Made by a program: the position numbers and the translations under genes. The notes below the pieces were generated by a model that was not told the origin of the DNA, searched no databases, and was given only the letters and a program-made list of their open reading frames with translations. Positions 8,192-16,684 of a stretch of DNA of 60,200 nucleotides are shown piece by piece; the stretch's first letter is position 1; every line of letters starts with the position of its first letter. The stretch comes from Acidobacteriota bacterium (GTDB lineage Bacteria; Acidobacteriota; Thermoanaerobaculia; Thermoanaerobaculales; Sulfomarinibacteraceae), in assembly GCA_022340665.1 (NCBI GenBank), contig JAJDNM010000106.1:1-60200 (forward strand), written 5' to 3'.

Positions 8192-9864
8192 CTTCGCCTC
8201 TGCTCTTCTGCCAGACTCAACAACCGCTGGTAGGCGTACGGAACACCCGGCTTCCACTCGGGAGCCAGATCAGCATCGGCAACAGAGAGAATCAGGTGCG
8301 AGATCAGGGCGAGGTGCTGACGGCTCGCGGAGAAATCAATCGGCTGGTGAAGGTCATCCGAGGGAGCGTGATACCGCTGCTTGAACCAAGAAGCAGCCAA
8401 CGCGACCGCTTGTTCCCGGCTGTGGTGTTGCCAGCTGAAACCCTCATTCACGAGCATCGCGGGCACACCGGCCTCCGCAAACACCGCCTGCTCGGACCGG
8501 CTGAACGCCTCGTGCCCAATGACCGCCTCGGCGGGTCGGACCACTTCAAGCCCTCGAGCCGCAGCGACCTTCTCCAAATGACGGCCGAGAGTCGAGAGTT
8601 CTGCACCGATGCCCATGACATCACTGAACTGATCTTGAAAGGCGAGTCCATCGACGTTGATGTTCGCCACGATTTTCGACAGAGGAACTGGGGGGTGGTC
8701 GAGGAAAAACCGCGCTCCCAGGTTGCCCTCCTCCTCGCCTGTCGTGAAGAGAAATATGACCGTCCGCCTCGGCCTCTCTGTCGACACCGATAGGACTCGT
8801 GCCACCTCGATCAGCCCCGCCGCACCGATCGCATTGTCGATCACCCCGTTGTAGATCGGATCGCCATTGATCTTTGGACCAAGCCCGAGATGATCATAGT
8901 GGGCCGATACGACCACCGACTCGTCTCGCAACCGTTTCCCGCCACCACGAATGCGCCCGACCACGTTCGAAGCGACGAAGGAGCGCACCCGGAATTCTCC
9001 CTCGAAGCTCAGGCTCACCGGCAAGTGGAAAGAGCACAGGGCCTGTCGCCGTTCCATCGACTCGACCTGCTCGAAATCGAACAGTGCGTCCTCGAAGAGG
9101 GCCCCCGCAATTTCTGGCCGAAGCAGAACCGCAAGGTGAGTCGGCACGGAGGAGGCGAGGCTGAAATGCTCAAAGGAATAGTCCCGTTGCAGACGGTCCC
9201 AGCCCCGCCCACCTGCTTCTCGTTTTCGGGTGAGGAGGACGCTGCCAACGGCGCCGCGTGACAGAGCGATGCGAACCTTGCTTTCGAGCGCCGAGTACAC
9301 CGTGGGTTCGGTGCCCGCGAAATAGTCGGCCTGGTCCGATGGCGGTTCGCCGGGAAGAAACACCGCCACCTTCCCATGCGCGTCCACGTCGGCGTAATCG
9401 TTGTAATCGAACTCCGGTGCGACGATCCCGTATCCTACGAAGACCATCGGCGTCTGGCGGGCGAGCCAGGTTTGGGCACCTGTCGAGTGCAGGAGATAAT
9501 CATCACCGAGGCGCAGGGTCCTCCTGTCGCCGAACGCAGAAATGGTCAACCGACTCTCGGGTAGCGGCGCGCTCCCCACGAGCGGCACTCGCTGAAAAAA
9601 CGACCCGCCATCACCGAGTGGCTGAACGCCAAGCTTTTCGAGCTGGGCCGCGATGTAGGCCGCTGCGAGACGGCCGCCTCGGCTGCCCGGTGCACGACCT
9701 TCCAGCGCGTCTCCCCCGAGAACCACGGTGTGCCGGCGAATCTCCTCCGCTGAGATGGTCTCCACCCTATCTCGCCACGAATCATCGGTCTCTCCGCCAC
9801 CCGCGACCCCTCCCAGGGCAGCGAGAATCAAGGCTAACCGGCACAGTCGTCGCCACGATCTCAT
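8188..9864 (-). CDS. Secreted M28-family zinc peptidase
   Basis: This is a predicted exported aminopeptidase of family M28 (558 residues). It has a signal peptide (about 1-20), a PA-like inserted domain (about 140-300, with GYGIVAPEFDYNDYADVDAHGK) and a catalytic domain from about 310. Metal and catalytic motifs are visible: SAHYDHLG (first zinc His), the bridging Asp in GVIDNAIGAAGLIEVA, the Glu pair in FLFTTGEEEGNLGARFF, and an Asp in NINVDGL. The ATG has GAGGAA upstream and the 3' end overlaps pstS2. Its place in a phosphate island is unexpected; it may trim peptides or phosphopeptides outside the inner membrane, but this is a guess. Confidence 0.88.
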   Translation of the reverse strand: MRSWRRLCRLALILAALGGVAGGGETDDSWRDRVETISAEEIRRHTVVLGGDALEGRAPGSRGGRLAAAYIAAQLEKLGVQPLGDGGSFFQRVPLVGSAPLPESRLTISAFGDRRTLRLGDDYLLHSTGAQTWLARQTPMVFVGYGIVAPEFDYNDYADVDAHGKVAVFLPGEPPSDQADYFAGTEPTVYSALESKVRIALSRGAVGSVLLTRKREAGGRGWDRLQRDYSFEHFSLASSVPTHLAVLLRPEIAGALFEDALFDFEQVESMERRQALCSFHLPVSLSFEGEFRVRSFVASNVVGRIRGGGKRLRDESVVVSAHYDHLGLGPKINGDPIYNGVIDNAIGAAGLIEVARVLSVSTERPRRTVIFLFTTGEEEGNLGARFFLDHPPVPLSKIVANINVDGLAFQDQFSDVMGIGAELSTLGRHLEKVAAARGLEVVRPAEAVIGHEAFSRSEQAVFAEAGVPAMLVNEGFSWQHHSREQAVALAASWFKQRYHAPSDDLHQPIDFSASRQHLALISHLILSVADADLAPEWKPGVPYAYQRLLSLAEEQRRR

Positions 9865-9883
9865 GGTTCCTCATGGTAGAACG

Positions 9884-9909
9884 AAAAAGGCCCCGGCGGG
9901 CACCGGGGC
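9884..9909 (-). terminator. Rho-independent terminator after the CHRD-like secreted protein gene
   Basis: On the minus strand a GC-rich hairpin (GCCCCGG / CCGGGGC with a short loop, 9889-9909) is followed by five T residues. It sits 47 bp past the stop of the gene ending at 9956 and just before the M28 gene. That gene pair therefore needs read-through or an unrecognised promoter. Confidence 0.75.
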
Positions 9910-9955
9910 AGATGAAGACAAGTGGACGGAAGAGGATTGGAGATGTATCTCGGCG

Positions 9956-11023
9956 TTACGGGCTCTGGGTGGCCGGGATGTATGTTCCGTCGCCCGACAC
10001 GTTGTCGGTGATTGTTCCGTAGACGAAGATGTTGTCGCTGGCGCTATAGGTGACATAGAGATCGCCATAGCCCGCGAGCGCCGGCCAGACGGCCTGCAGG
10101 AAATCCTGATTCTGCTCGAGCCCGGCGACGGTCACGGTTTCGGTGCCGAGGAGGGTGCCATCGGTGTCCCAACCGGAGAGGGTCAGGGTGACTTCGCTGG
10201 AGTTCGGGTTGAACCAGCCAAGCGCACCACGGAAGCCCTCGCCGGAGTTCCGATCGGCGTTCTCGAGAAAGGAGATGATTCCCGACTCGTAGGCCTCGTC
10301 CATGCTCACGGAGTTAACGAACAGACCCAGGGTCCCGGCGTCAAGCGCGGTTTGGTCGTTGTAGACCCGGGAGGCAGCGATCAGGCTGCTCTCCGAGGAG
10401 ATCTTCACCGCGCCCTGCGCAGTATTGAAGCCGAACAGGTTGACCAGGAAGTCCTCGAGCACCAACTGCTCGTTGGCGGCCACATCCACCGTCTCGGTGG
10501 CGTCAGGCTCGGTGTTGCCACCGATGTCGTTGGCATAGAATTCGATGGTCGCGGTGGTTGCCTCGCCGGAACGGTTGATGATCCGGGCATCAGTGCGGAA
10601 GTATGTCTGATTGGCGCCCGGGTTGGATGCCGCCACCGGGAAGTAGGCCTCGGTCGCGACCGCGCCGCCGCCGGTGCCGAGCACGCCGCTCAGGGTGTCG
10701 GTGCCGTTGGTGACGTTGAGCGTCCAACCCGACGGATTGGCGACCATGTCGGCGGAAAACGAGGAGTTGACGGTGCCGGACGCGGTGCCGGTGTCGCCGA
10801 AGCTGGCCCCGAGGTCGACCGAATCCGCCCCATTGGTGAGCTCGGCCGAGCTCGGTGCCGGGTCGAGGCCGCTAGAGATGATGGTGTAATCGATGTCCGA
10901 ACCGTCAATCACGATGGCGGCAAAGCCGGTGCCGGCCTCACCGTCCAGATTGACATTGAAGGTCTGGGCTCCCGCTGCCAGGGGCAGGAGAAGCAACGCG
11001 ACGCATGCGATGACTCGCTTCAT
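9956..11023 (-). CDS. Secreted protein with CHRD-like N-terminus and a two-unit acidobacterial-type surface domain
   Basis: This is an exported protein of unknown function, about 355 residues. The start is the ATG at 11023, preceded by AAGGAG, giving the signal peptide MKRVIACVALLLLPLAAGAQ; a longer in-frame reading runs into the upstream gene. Residues about 20-120 resemble a CHRD domain (FNVNLDGEAGTG... GTASGTV). Residues about 130-355 contain a beta-sandwich-like unit: TYFRTDARIINRSG, then LVLEDFLVNLFGFNTAQGAVKIS, then GFRGALGWFNP. The same unit occurs in the protein at 57503-58651. It is last in an operon with a lipoprotein and the beta-helix gene. I assign no function. Confidence 0.82.
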   Translation of the reverse strand: MKRVIACVALLLLPLAAGAQTFNVNLDGEAGTGFAAIVIDGSDIDYTIISSGLDPAPSSAELTNGADSVDLGASFGDTGTASGTVNSSFSADMVANPSGWTLNVTNGTDTLSGVLGTGGGAVATEAYFPVAASNPGANQTYFRTDARIINRSGEATTATIEFYANDIGGNTEPDATETVDVAANEQLVLEDFLVNLFGFNTAQGAVKISSESSLIAASRVYNDQTALDAGTLGLFVNSVSMDEAYESGIISFLENADRNSGEGFRGALGWFNPNSSEVTLTLSGWDTDGTLLGTETVTVAGLEQNQDFLQAVWPALAGYGDLYVTYSASDNIFVYGTITDNVSGDGTYIPATQSP

Positions 11024-11033
11024 GGAATACTCC

Positions 11034-11612
11034 TTAATCGTTGATGAAGCTGTAGATCTTGAACCGGCCGTCATCGGTCTCGAGAAGACTGCCGAAAAGC
11101 CGCAGCTCCTCCCGATCCCCGTCAGGCCGGACAACTTCAACGTAGTTCTCGCGATGGATGTGGAACGTGTCGTGATCCGTCGTTTTGCCGCGCGCCTCGA
11201 CACCCACGATCTCGAAGCATTGGCCACCGAAATCGGTGGCGATTCGCTTCAGGGAGCTTTCGTGTTGCAGCTGGTGCTGCTGCCACACGAAATCCCAGGT
11301 GAGATTGCTTTTGGGCCGGTTGGCGATGGGCAGGGTCGGCCACACGAGGTCGCGGAACTCCTCCCTGCTCACCGCCAGAGACCGCATCACGTCGACGTCG
11401 CCGCTCTCGATCGCCGCCTCGAGGGCATCGAAGAGCTCCTCGCGGCTGGCGAAGGTGTTGACGAAGGCCGTCACCTTGTCGGCGGCAGGGGTGTCACCGC
11501 CATTCGACGCGGTGACCACCGCGCCGCTCGGCGTATCGGCTGCGACCGAACAGGCCGTTAGCAACATGGTTGCGCAGAGCGCCGGGATCAATCGGTTCCA
11601 CACGGTCTTCAA
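11034..11612 (-). CDS. Small lipoprotein of unknown function in the phosphate island
   Basis: This is a predicted lipoprotein of about 192 residues. The signal peptide ends in the lipobox LLTAC (Cys near 21). The mature protein has a low-complexity linker, then an alpha/beta region (EELFDALEAAIESGDVDVMRSLAVSREEF... DGRFKIYSFIND) resembling the NTF2-like or DUF4440-type fold, though I cannot confirm it. No ATG is available at the start: the best start is a TTG at 11612, two bases after the beta-helix stop, so translation is probably coupled. Eleven bases separate it from the next gene. Confidence 0.75.
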   Translation of the reverse strand: MKTVWNRLIPALCATMLLTACSVAADTPSGAVVTASNGGDTPAADKVTAFVNTFASREELFDALEAAIESGDVDVMRSLAVSREEFRDLVWPTLPIANRPKSNLTWDFVWQQHQLQHESSLKRIATDFGGQCFEIVGVEARGKTTDHDTFHIHRENYVEVVRPDGDREELRLFGSLLETDDGRFKIYSFIND

Positions 11613-11614
11613 TC

Positions 11615-13516
11615 CTAGTTCTTCGACCAGATGGTCCAGCCGTCGAGGGTCCAGTTGGAGCCCGGGGCCACCGCGCCGATGTACTTGACGCGCTCGAAGA
11701 AGCGGTCGTTGGGCGGGGCCTGGACGTACCTGGGGTCCGTGGCCGGCGAACCGGGCAGGATGGAGATGTCGGGAACCAGGTAGTAGACCGGGCTCGCGAG
11801 CATCGGATCGACGTCGTCACGATTCATCGGCATGTCCTCGTTGAACCAGGTCAGTGCGCCCTGCCAGTCATCTTCATAGGGATCGTCGGGGATGTTGTCC
11901 TTGCCGCTCCAGCTGCCGTTGTTGTAGATGATGGAGCTGGCCAGGGTGAGGTTGGGGTCGGTGCCGTTGGCCTGGTTCCAGGTCGCACTGTTCTCCACGT
12001 CCTGGCCTTGGTCGTCGAGTGAGCCGACAACCACACCGTTCTCGCGGAAGTAGGAGACGATCAGGTTGTAGAGCTTGCCGCCGGTGCCGTGGCGCAGCTT
12101 GAGGCCGTCGTCGCCGGAGTCACCTGTGTCGGCGGAGCCGATCAGCGTCGCGTTGTAGATCTGCGGGTTGGAGATCGGCGTTGCCGTCATATCGTCTTCC
12201 CAGTTGTCGGACTCGAAGCCGTGGTCGGCTGACACTGCGCCATCCTGGACCACGACCCAGAACTGGCCCTTGCCGTTCCAGCCGAGGGTCCAGTCGAAGC
12301 TGTCGTCCTTGGCTCCGGTCATGAGGGCGTACTTGAGCTCGGCAGCACCGCCGAAGAACTCGACGCCGTCGTCCTCGTTGTAGTGGACCTGGATGTGGTC
12401 GTAAGTGCCGCCCCTGCCGACGCCCTGGAAGGCGATGCCGTTGAGCTCGTTGTCGGGGCTGAACTCGATGCCCGCGAACTCGACGCGCACGTACGACATG
12501 TTGCCTGAGTTGTCGTCGTCATCGGGGTTCTCCCCGCCGCCGAAGGTGCCGGTGTCACCCTCTCCCTCCTGCTCGCCGCCGGGCGAGTTGAGGTGAGCGT
12601 AGCCGTTGAGGATGAGGCCGCCCCAGTCCTGCGGGGCGCGCGAACCCAGTTCCAGCGGTGAGGTGAAGATGATCGGCAGCTCGGCCGTGCCCTCGGCCAT
12701 GATCTTGGCGCCCTGGGCGATGATCAGGGTGCCGAGGCCCTCGGTGTCGCCCATGATGACCGTGCCGGGCTCGATGGTCAGGGTGGCGCCGTCCTCGACG
12801 AAGATCGCGGTGTTGAGGTAGTAGAGGTTATCAGCGTCCCAGGTCGTGTCGGTGGTGACGTTGGCGTCAACCGCGACAATATCGTCGACGATGTTATACA
12901 TCGCGTTGCCGTACGAGATAGCCTCTCCGGACTCGTGGTCGAGGAGCGCACAGACGAACTGGTAATGACCGGTGGTGGCGGTTGCACCCGCGGGGGCCGG
13001 ACCGAAGGCGGCGGCCGAAGGCGCGTACAGCATCATGCGGTCGATGGTGGGCGTCCATACCGGGATCCCGTCCTCGGAGCCGAACAGGTCGGTCGCCTCG
13101 CCGGCCGGCAGAATGCCGTCGACCGCGTTGACGAAGAAGCGCTCGCCGGTATCGCGGTTCTCCCAGTACATGACCATCAACACCGGCATCGAGTACCCGT
13201 TGGGATCGATGCTGAGGTAAACCGACATCCCGTCGCCGAGGTAGGTGACCGGATCGTAGGCCGGGTAATTGGTCTCGACCAGCACCGCCGGCTTGGCCGT
13301 GGACGCGGAGGCCTTGGCCTCGACCGCGGCCTTGGCCGGGATCGCCGACAGATCGGCCGCGCGCACCCACGGCGCGATGGCGAGCGGATATCCCGGCTGA
13401 TCGAAATCACCCATACGCTGGTCGGCCCGCCGGACTCGCGGATTGGCAGCATCGAGGCTGCCGCCGTGCAGCATCACCGCCGCCACCAGAAGAAACAGAA
13501 ACACTCGCATTCTCAT
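11615..13516 (-). CDS. Secreted right-handed beta-helix protein paired with the TonB receptor
   Basis: This is an exported protein of 633 residues with a signal peptide (about 1-23). Residues about 205-560 form a right-handed parallel beta-helix: ATLTIEPGTVIMGDTEGLGTL, then WGGLILNGYAHLNSPGG, repeated G/N/D-rich turns, and GVEFFGGAAELKYALMTGAKDDSFDWTLGWNGKGQFW. This family is common next to TonB-dependent receptors in Bacteroidota and others and is usually unannotated. The Asp/Asn-rich turns suggest calcium binding. It follows the TonB receptor gene by 105 bp, with a weak Pho-box-like array between. A surface capture role for phosphate compounds is inference. Confidence 0.82.
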   Translation of the reverse strand: MRMRVFLFLLVAAVMLHGGSLDAANPRVRRADQRMGDFDQPGYPLAIAPWVRAADLSAIPAKAAVEAKASASTAKPAVLVETNYPAYDPVTYLGDGMSVYLSIDPNGYSMPVLMVMYWENRDTGERFFVNAVDGILPAGEATDLFGSEDGIPVWTPTIDRMMLYAPSAAAFGPAPAGATATTGHYQFVCALLDHESGEAISYGNAMYNIVDDIVAVDANVTTDTTWDADNLYYLNTAIFVEDGATLTIEPGTVIMGDTEGLGTLIIAQGAKIMAEGTAELPIIFTSPLELGSRAPQDWGGLILNGYAHLNSPGGEQEGEGDTGTFGGGENPDDDDNSGNMSYVRVEFAGIEFSPDNELNGIAFQGVGRGGTYDHIQVHYNEDDGVEFFGGAAELKYALMTGAKDDSFDWTLGWNGKGQFWVVVQDGAVSADHGFESDNWEDDMTATPISNPQIYNATLIGSADTGDSGDDGLKLRHGTGGKLYNLIVSYFRENGVVVGSLDDQGQDVENSATWNQANGTDPNLTLASSIIYNNGSWSGKDNIPDDPYEDDWQGALTWFNEDMPMNRDDVDPMLASPVYYLVPDISILPGSPATDPRYVQAPPNDRFFERVKYIGAVAPGSNWTLDGWTIWSKN

Positions 13517-13597
13517 AACTCTCCCCCTTTCATGGGATCAAAGGTGTGGCCCCGCTGAGGCCGTAAAGTTCTTCCGGCAGTCATCCCACCGTGGCGG

Positions 13598-13626
13598 AGT
13601 GGAGTGAATGTGAAGAAGGTGTTAGA
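13598..13626 (-). promoter_or_regulatory. Weak Pho-box-like array upstream of the beta-helix gene
   Basis: On the minus strand TCTAACA (13626-13620), CTTCACA (13615-13609) and CTCCACT (13604-13598) fall on an 11-bp period. The array overlaps the last codons of the TonB receptor gene and lies about 80 bp before the beta-helix start. The middle 7-mer equals units found at the porin and TonB receptor; the outer two are degenerate. Confidence 0.5.
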
Positions 13627-16561
13627 ACACTGTGTAGGTGACTCCCAGGCCGAAGCTCCGACCGCGCTGGTAGCGCTGCTCGAATCCCCCCGTGAGCTCG
13701 TACTTCTCGTCAGTCAAGTTCGAAGCGGTGATCGAAAGGCTGAGCCCGTCACCCAGGAAGCCGAGCCGCTGCTTCCACACCAGATCGAGGGTCGAGTAGG
13801 GCTTCTGGTAGACGTCGGGCAACCCGACGCCACCCGCCTGGTGGAGGGTCTCGCCCTTGCTGTTGTAGAGCAGCCGGACAGCCGTCCCCCAGCGCGGGGG
13901 CGCCCACTCGAGCACCGCGTTGAAGGCGTAGTCGGGCTGGCCGACCAGCGGACGCGAGGTGCTGGTGAGAATGGGATTCTCGCCGATATCGATCTCGGAG
14001 TCGACGTAGGTGTAATTGAGCTGCACCATGAAGGGCGACAACGCGTCGGCGATGAAACCGAGGTCGCGGCGGAACTCGAGCTCGGCGCCGATGTTGGTCG
14101 CGCCCGGGGTGTTGATCCAGGTCGACTGCAGCTCGACCGCGAGCAGCAGCGTGCGCTCGATTGGATTGCTGAAATCCTTGTAGAAAACGCTCGCCGCGAT
14201 GACCCCGAACTGATCCGGGAACCACTCCCAACGGAGGTCGAAGCTCGAGATCTTCGCAGTCTCGAGGAGCGGATTACCGCGCGCTGACTGGCCGCCCATC
14301 ACGTCAGTCCACTCGAAGGGTGCGAGCTCACGGAACTCGGGCCGGTTGACCGTGCGGCTGACGGCCGCACGGAGGTTGGTGTTGGAGTTGAGGCGGTAGG
14401 TGGCGGAGAGGGCCGGCATGATCTCGCCGTCCGTGACCCGCGACTCGATTGTTTGTGAGTCGACACTGAACGGATCGAAGGTGGTGACGACGATCTCGGA
14501 GTCCTCGTAGCGCAGGCCTCCGTTGAATCGCCACTTGCCGATGGTGGCGTCGGCCATCAGGTAGGCCGCGCCGAGATCGTGGCTGGCGCTGTAGGTGTCG
14601 GTGGGCCGGGTCTCTTCCTTGATTTCGAGGCCGTCCGGGCGAATGTTGTCCTCGATGAAGATGTCGTCCGGAACCGGCGTCAGGTCGATGCCCTGGAGGC
14701 CTCGGAAGGTGAACCTGAAACGGCGCGAGGAGAAATCGCGCTCGCGGTTGTAGAACGCGACGCCACCCTTCACGCTGCCGAAGATTTCGCCCGACATGAA
14801 AAACTGGGTCCAGTCGGCGCCTCCGTCAACGATGTCGTCCGCGAGGTCATTGTAGAGCAGGAAACCGCTCTGGCTCTCGGCCGTGAGGACCATCTCGCCG
14901 TTTTCCAACTTGTAGAAGGAGTCGCGGAGGTTCCAGGTGTTGTTGGCCTGCCCGTAGCTGCCACGCCACTCGAGCAATCCTCCACTCTGACCGATTTTCT
15001 CGAAGAAATGTTCTCCGCTCAGCTGGTAGGAGCCGACCTCCTCCTGCTTGTAGTCGATGCGGTAATCCGACACGCTGGTCGACTGATCGCGGTTGAAGCC
15101 CTCGAAGTACCGGTTGCCGGCCTTCGAGTCCCGTGTGTAGATGGTTCGCAGCTCGAGCTTGTGATTCTGGCCGAGCTTGAGCGAGAAGTTGCCGACCAGG
15201 CCGGCCCGCACACCCTCGGAGTCGGTCGCCATGTCGTAGTCGTTCATCACCGCCAGCTCGTTACCGTTACTGACGCTGTAGTAGATCTGCTCCTCGTCTT
15301 GGTGGTAGAAGCTGTGGGCGTGGGTCGCGGACAGCACCATCCCGAAGTTGCCGAAGGTGTCGCCGTAGGTCAGGTTGAAGTCCGAGCTGGGGCTGGCATT
15401 GGGGTACGGACTGTCGACATAGCCTTTGGCGGTGTTCTCCGCCGTCCAGGCACCAATTAAGTCCCAACCGAACTGCTGCATCTCCTCCGGGCCGAAGCCC
15501 GGTTTGAAGGCGTTGCCACGCACTAGTTTTTCATCGGGTATCGAGGCGGGAAGCCCCTGACCGCCGTCACCGAAGAAGCTCAAACCGCCCAGGTAACGGC
15601 CGAAGGCATCGCCCGTCGTGTTCGAGTTGGTCTTGCCACCGATGCCGATTTCGAGGGTCGGCGAGGTCGGAAAGTCGAGGGTCTCGATCTCGACCAGACC
15701 GGCGACGAAGTCACCCGACTGGTCCGGTGTATACGATTTCGACACCCGAACGTTGTCGAGCAGCTTGGTCGGGAAGAGGTCGAGCGGCACCACCTTCTTG
15801 TCGAACTCGGTGGTGGGTAGCTTGGAGCCGTTCAGCGTCGTGTTCGAGTATCGCTCACCGAGGCCCCGCACGTAGACGTACTTGTCGTCCTGGACCGAGA
15901 TCCCGGTCACACGCTGGAGCGCGCCAGCGGCGTCGCCGCCCGCGTTCCTGCTCATCTCCTGTTTGGAGATGGCGTCGGAGATCTCCGCCGCCTGCTTGCG
16001 TTGCACCAACAGCGCCTGCTCGGTCGACTCGTCGGCGGCGGCCGCCTCGACGGTGATTTCGCCAACGAAAACCCCGCTGTCTGCGGCACTGTTCACTTCG
16101 CTCCCGGTATCGATAGATGACGTGGCCGCTGGAGCTCCGGCCAGGTCCTCGACCTGCTCACTCTCGTCTTCGGGAACGATCTCGTCTGCCGCTTCACGCA
16201 CTGCCACTTCCGCATCTGCCATCGCAACCGGGGCGTCTGTCGATGGGAGCAGCACGACCGCGAAATCGGCGTTGCTTCCGTCCGTGACCACCACATCGGT
16301 GACCTTGTTCGGCTCGAAGCCATCCTTGCTGACGATCACCGTGTAGGTTCCCGGCGGGGCTTCACCCCGAAAATCGCCGCCGACTCCCGTCGGGAAGCTG
16401 ATGTCGGTGCCTTCCACCGTGAGGGTGGCGCCACGCACCGGCTGTCCGGTGAAGCCATCGATGACCACACCGGTGATGGTGCCCCCGGCGATCGCAATCG
16501 CCGGAAACAGAATGATGCTCACGCAGAGCAGGGCCAGTGGCCCAATATTTCTGATATTCAT
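13622..16561 (-). CDS. TonB-dependent outer-membrane receptor with N-terminal carboxypeptidase-regulatory-like domain
   Basis: This is an outer-membrane active transporter of 979 residues. Order of parts: signal peptide (1-26); a carboxypeptidase-regulatory-like beta-sandwich (about 28-110, GTITGVVIDGFTGQPVRGATL); an unusual Ala/Glu/Asp-rich low-complexity linker (about 112-185); a plug domain (about 190-330, with ALQRVTGISVQDDKYVYVRG and LGERYSNTTLNGSKLPTTEF); and a 22-strand barrel ending in the aromatic GLGVTYTVF. No canonical iron-siderophore context exists. A Pho-box-like array lies 79-118 bp upstream, and a phosphatase and a beta-helix gene flank it, so a phosphate or organophosphate substrate is inferred. 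Confidence 0.92.
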   Translation of the reverse strand: MNIRNIGPLALLCVSIILFPAIAIAGGTITGVVIDGFTGQPVRGATLTVEGTDISFPTGVGGDFRGEAPPGTYTVIVSKDGFEPNKVTDVVVTDGSNADFAVVLLPSTDAPVAMADAEVAVREAADEIVPEDESEQVEDLAGAPAATSSIDTGSEVNSAADSGVFVGEITVEAAAADESTEQALLVQRKQAAEISDAISKQEMSRNAGGDAAGALQRVTGISVQDDKYVYVRGLGERYSNTTLNGSKLPTTEFDKKVVPLDLFPTKLLDNVRVSKSYTPDQSGDFVAGLVEIETLDFPTSPTLEIGIGGKTNSNTTGDAFGRYLGGLSFFGDGGQGLPASIPDEKLVRGNAFKPGFGPEEMQQFGWDLIGAWTAENTAKGYVDSPYPNASPSSDFNLTYGDTFGNFGMVLSATHAHSFYHQDEEQIYYSVSNGNELAVMNDYDMATDSEGVRAGLVGNFSLKLGQNHKLELRTIYTRDSKAGNRYFEGFNRDQSTSVSDYRIDYKQEEVGSYQLSGEHFFEKIGQSGGLLEWRGSYGQANNTWNLRDSFYKLENGEMVLTAESQSGFLLYNDLADDIVDGGADWTQFFMSGEIFGSVKGGVAFYNRERDFSSRRFRFTFRGLQGIDLTPVPDDIFIEDNIRPDGLEIKEETRPTDTYSASHDLGAAYLMADATIGKWRFNGGLRYEDSEIVVTTFDPFSVDSQTIESRVTDGEIMPALSATYRLNSNTNLRAAVSRTVNRPEFRELAPFEWTDVMGGQSARGNPLLETAKISSFDLRWEWFPDQFGVIAASVFYKDFSNPIERTLLLAVELQSTWINTPGATNIGAELEFRRDLGFIADALSPFMVQLNYTYVDSEIDIGENPILTSTSRPLVGQPDYAFNAVLEWAPPRWGTAVRLLYNSKGETLHQAGGVGLPDVYQKPYSTLDLVWKQRLGFLGDGLSLSITASNLTDEKYELTGGFEQRYQRGRSFGLGVTYTVF

Positions 16562-16639
16562 TTCGCTGTGTCCTCCGTCCGTCCGTTGAGGGTCACGGCA
16601 CCGATCCCATCCGATGCCGAGGACAGTTCAACCGAACGG

Positions 16640-16679
16640 TGTGAAGGAGAACGCTTCGAAATGTAAAAACAGTGTGAAG
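16640..16679 (-). promoter_or_regulatory. Pho-box-like array upstream of the TonB-dependent receptor
   Basis: Four minus-strand 7-mers have an 11-bp period: CTTCACA (16679-16673), TTTTACA (16668-16662), GAAGCGT (16657-16651) and CTTCACA (16646-16640). The two outer copies are identical to units in the porin array. The array lies between the stop of the phosphatase gene and the receptor start, so the receptor has its own promoter. Confidence 0.75.
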
Positions 16680-16684
16680 CGCAT

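Noticed and set aside
9865-9955. Pho box before the M28 gene
   Set aside because: The gap contains a terminator and no matching repeats.
9728-11044. A 438-codon plus-strand open frame
   Set aside because: It is antisense to the CHRD-like protein and M28 gene, which have signal peptides and family motifs. Composition is that of a shadow frame.
16562-16639. Riboswitch (cobalamin or similar) in the leader of the TonB receptor
   Set aside because: No conserved core or B12-box is visible; the region is short and is explained by the Pho-box-like array and ribosome site.
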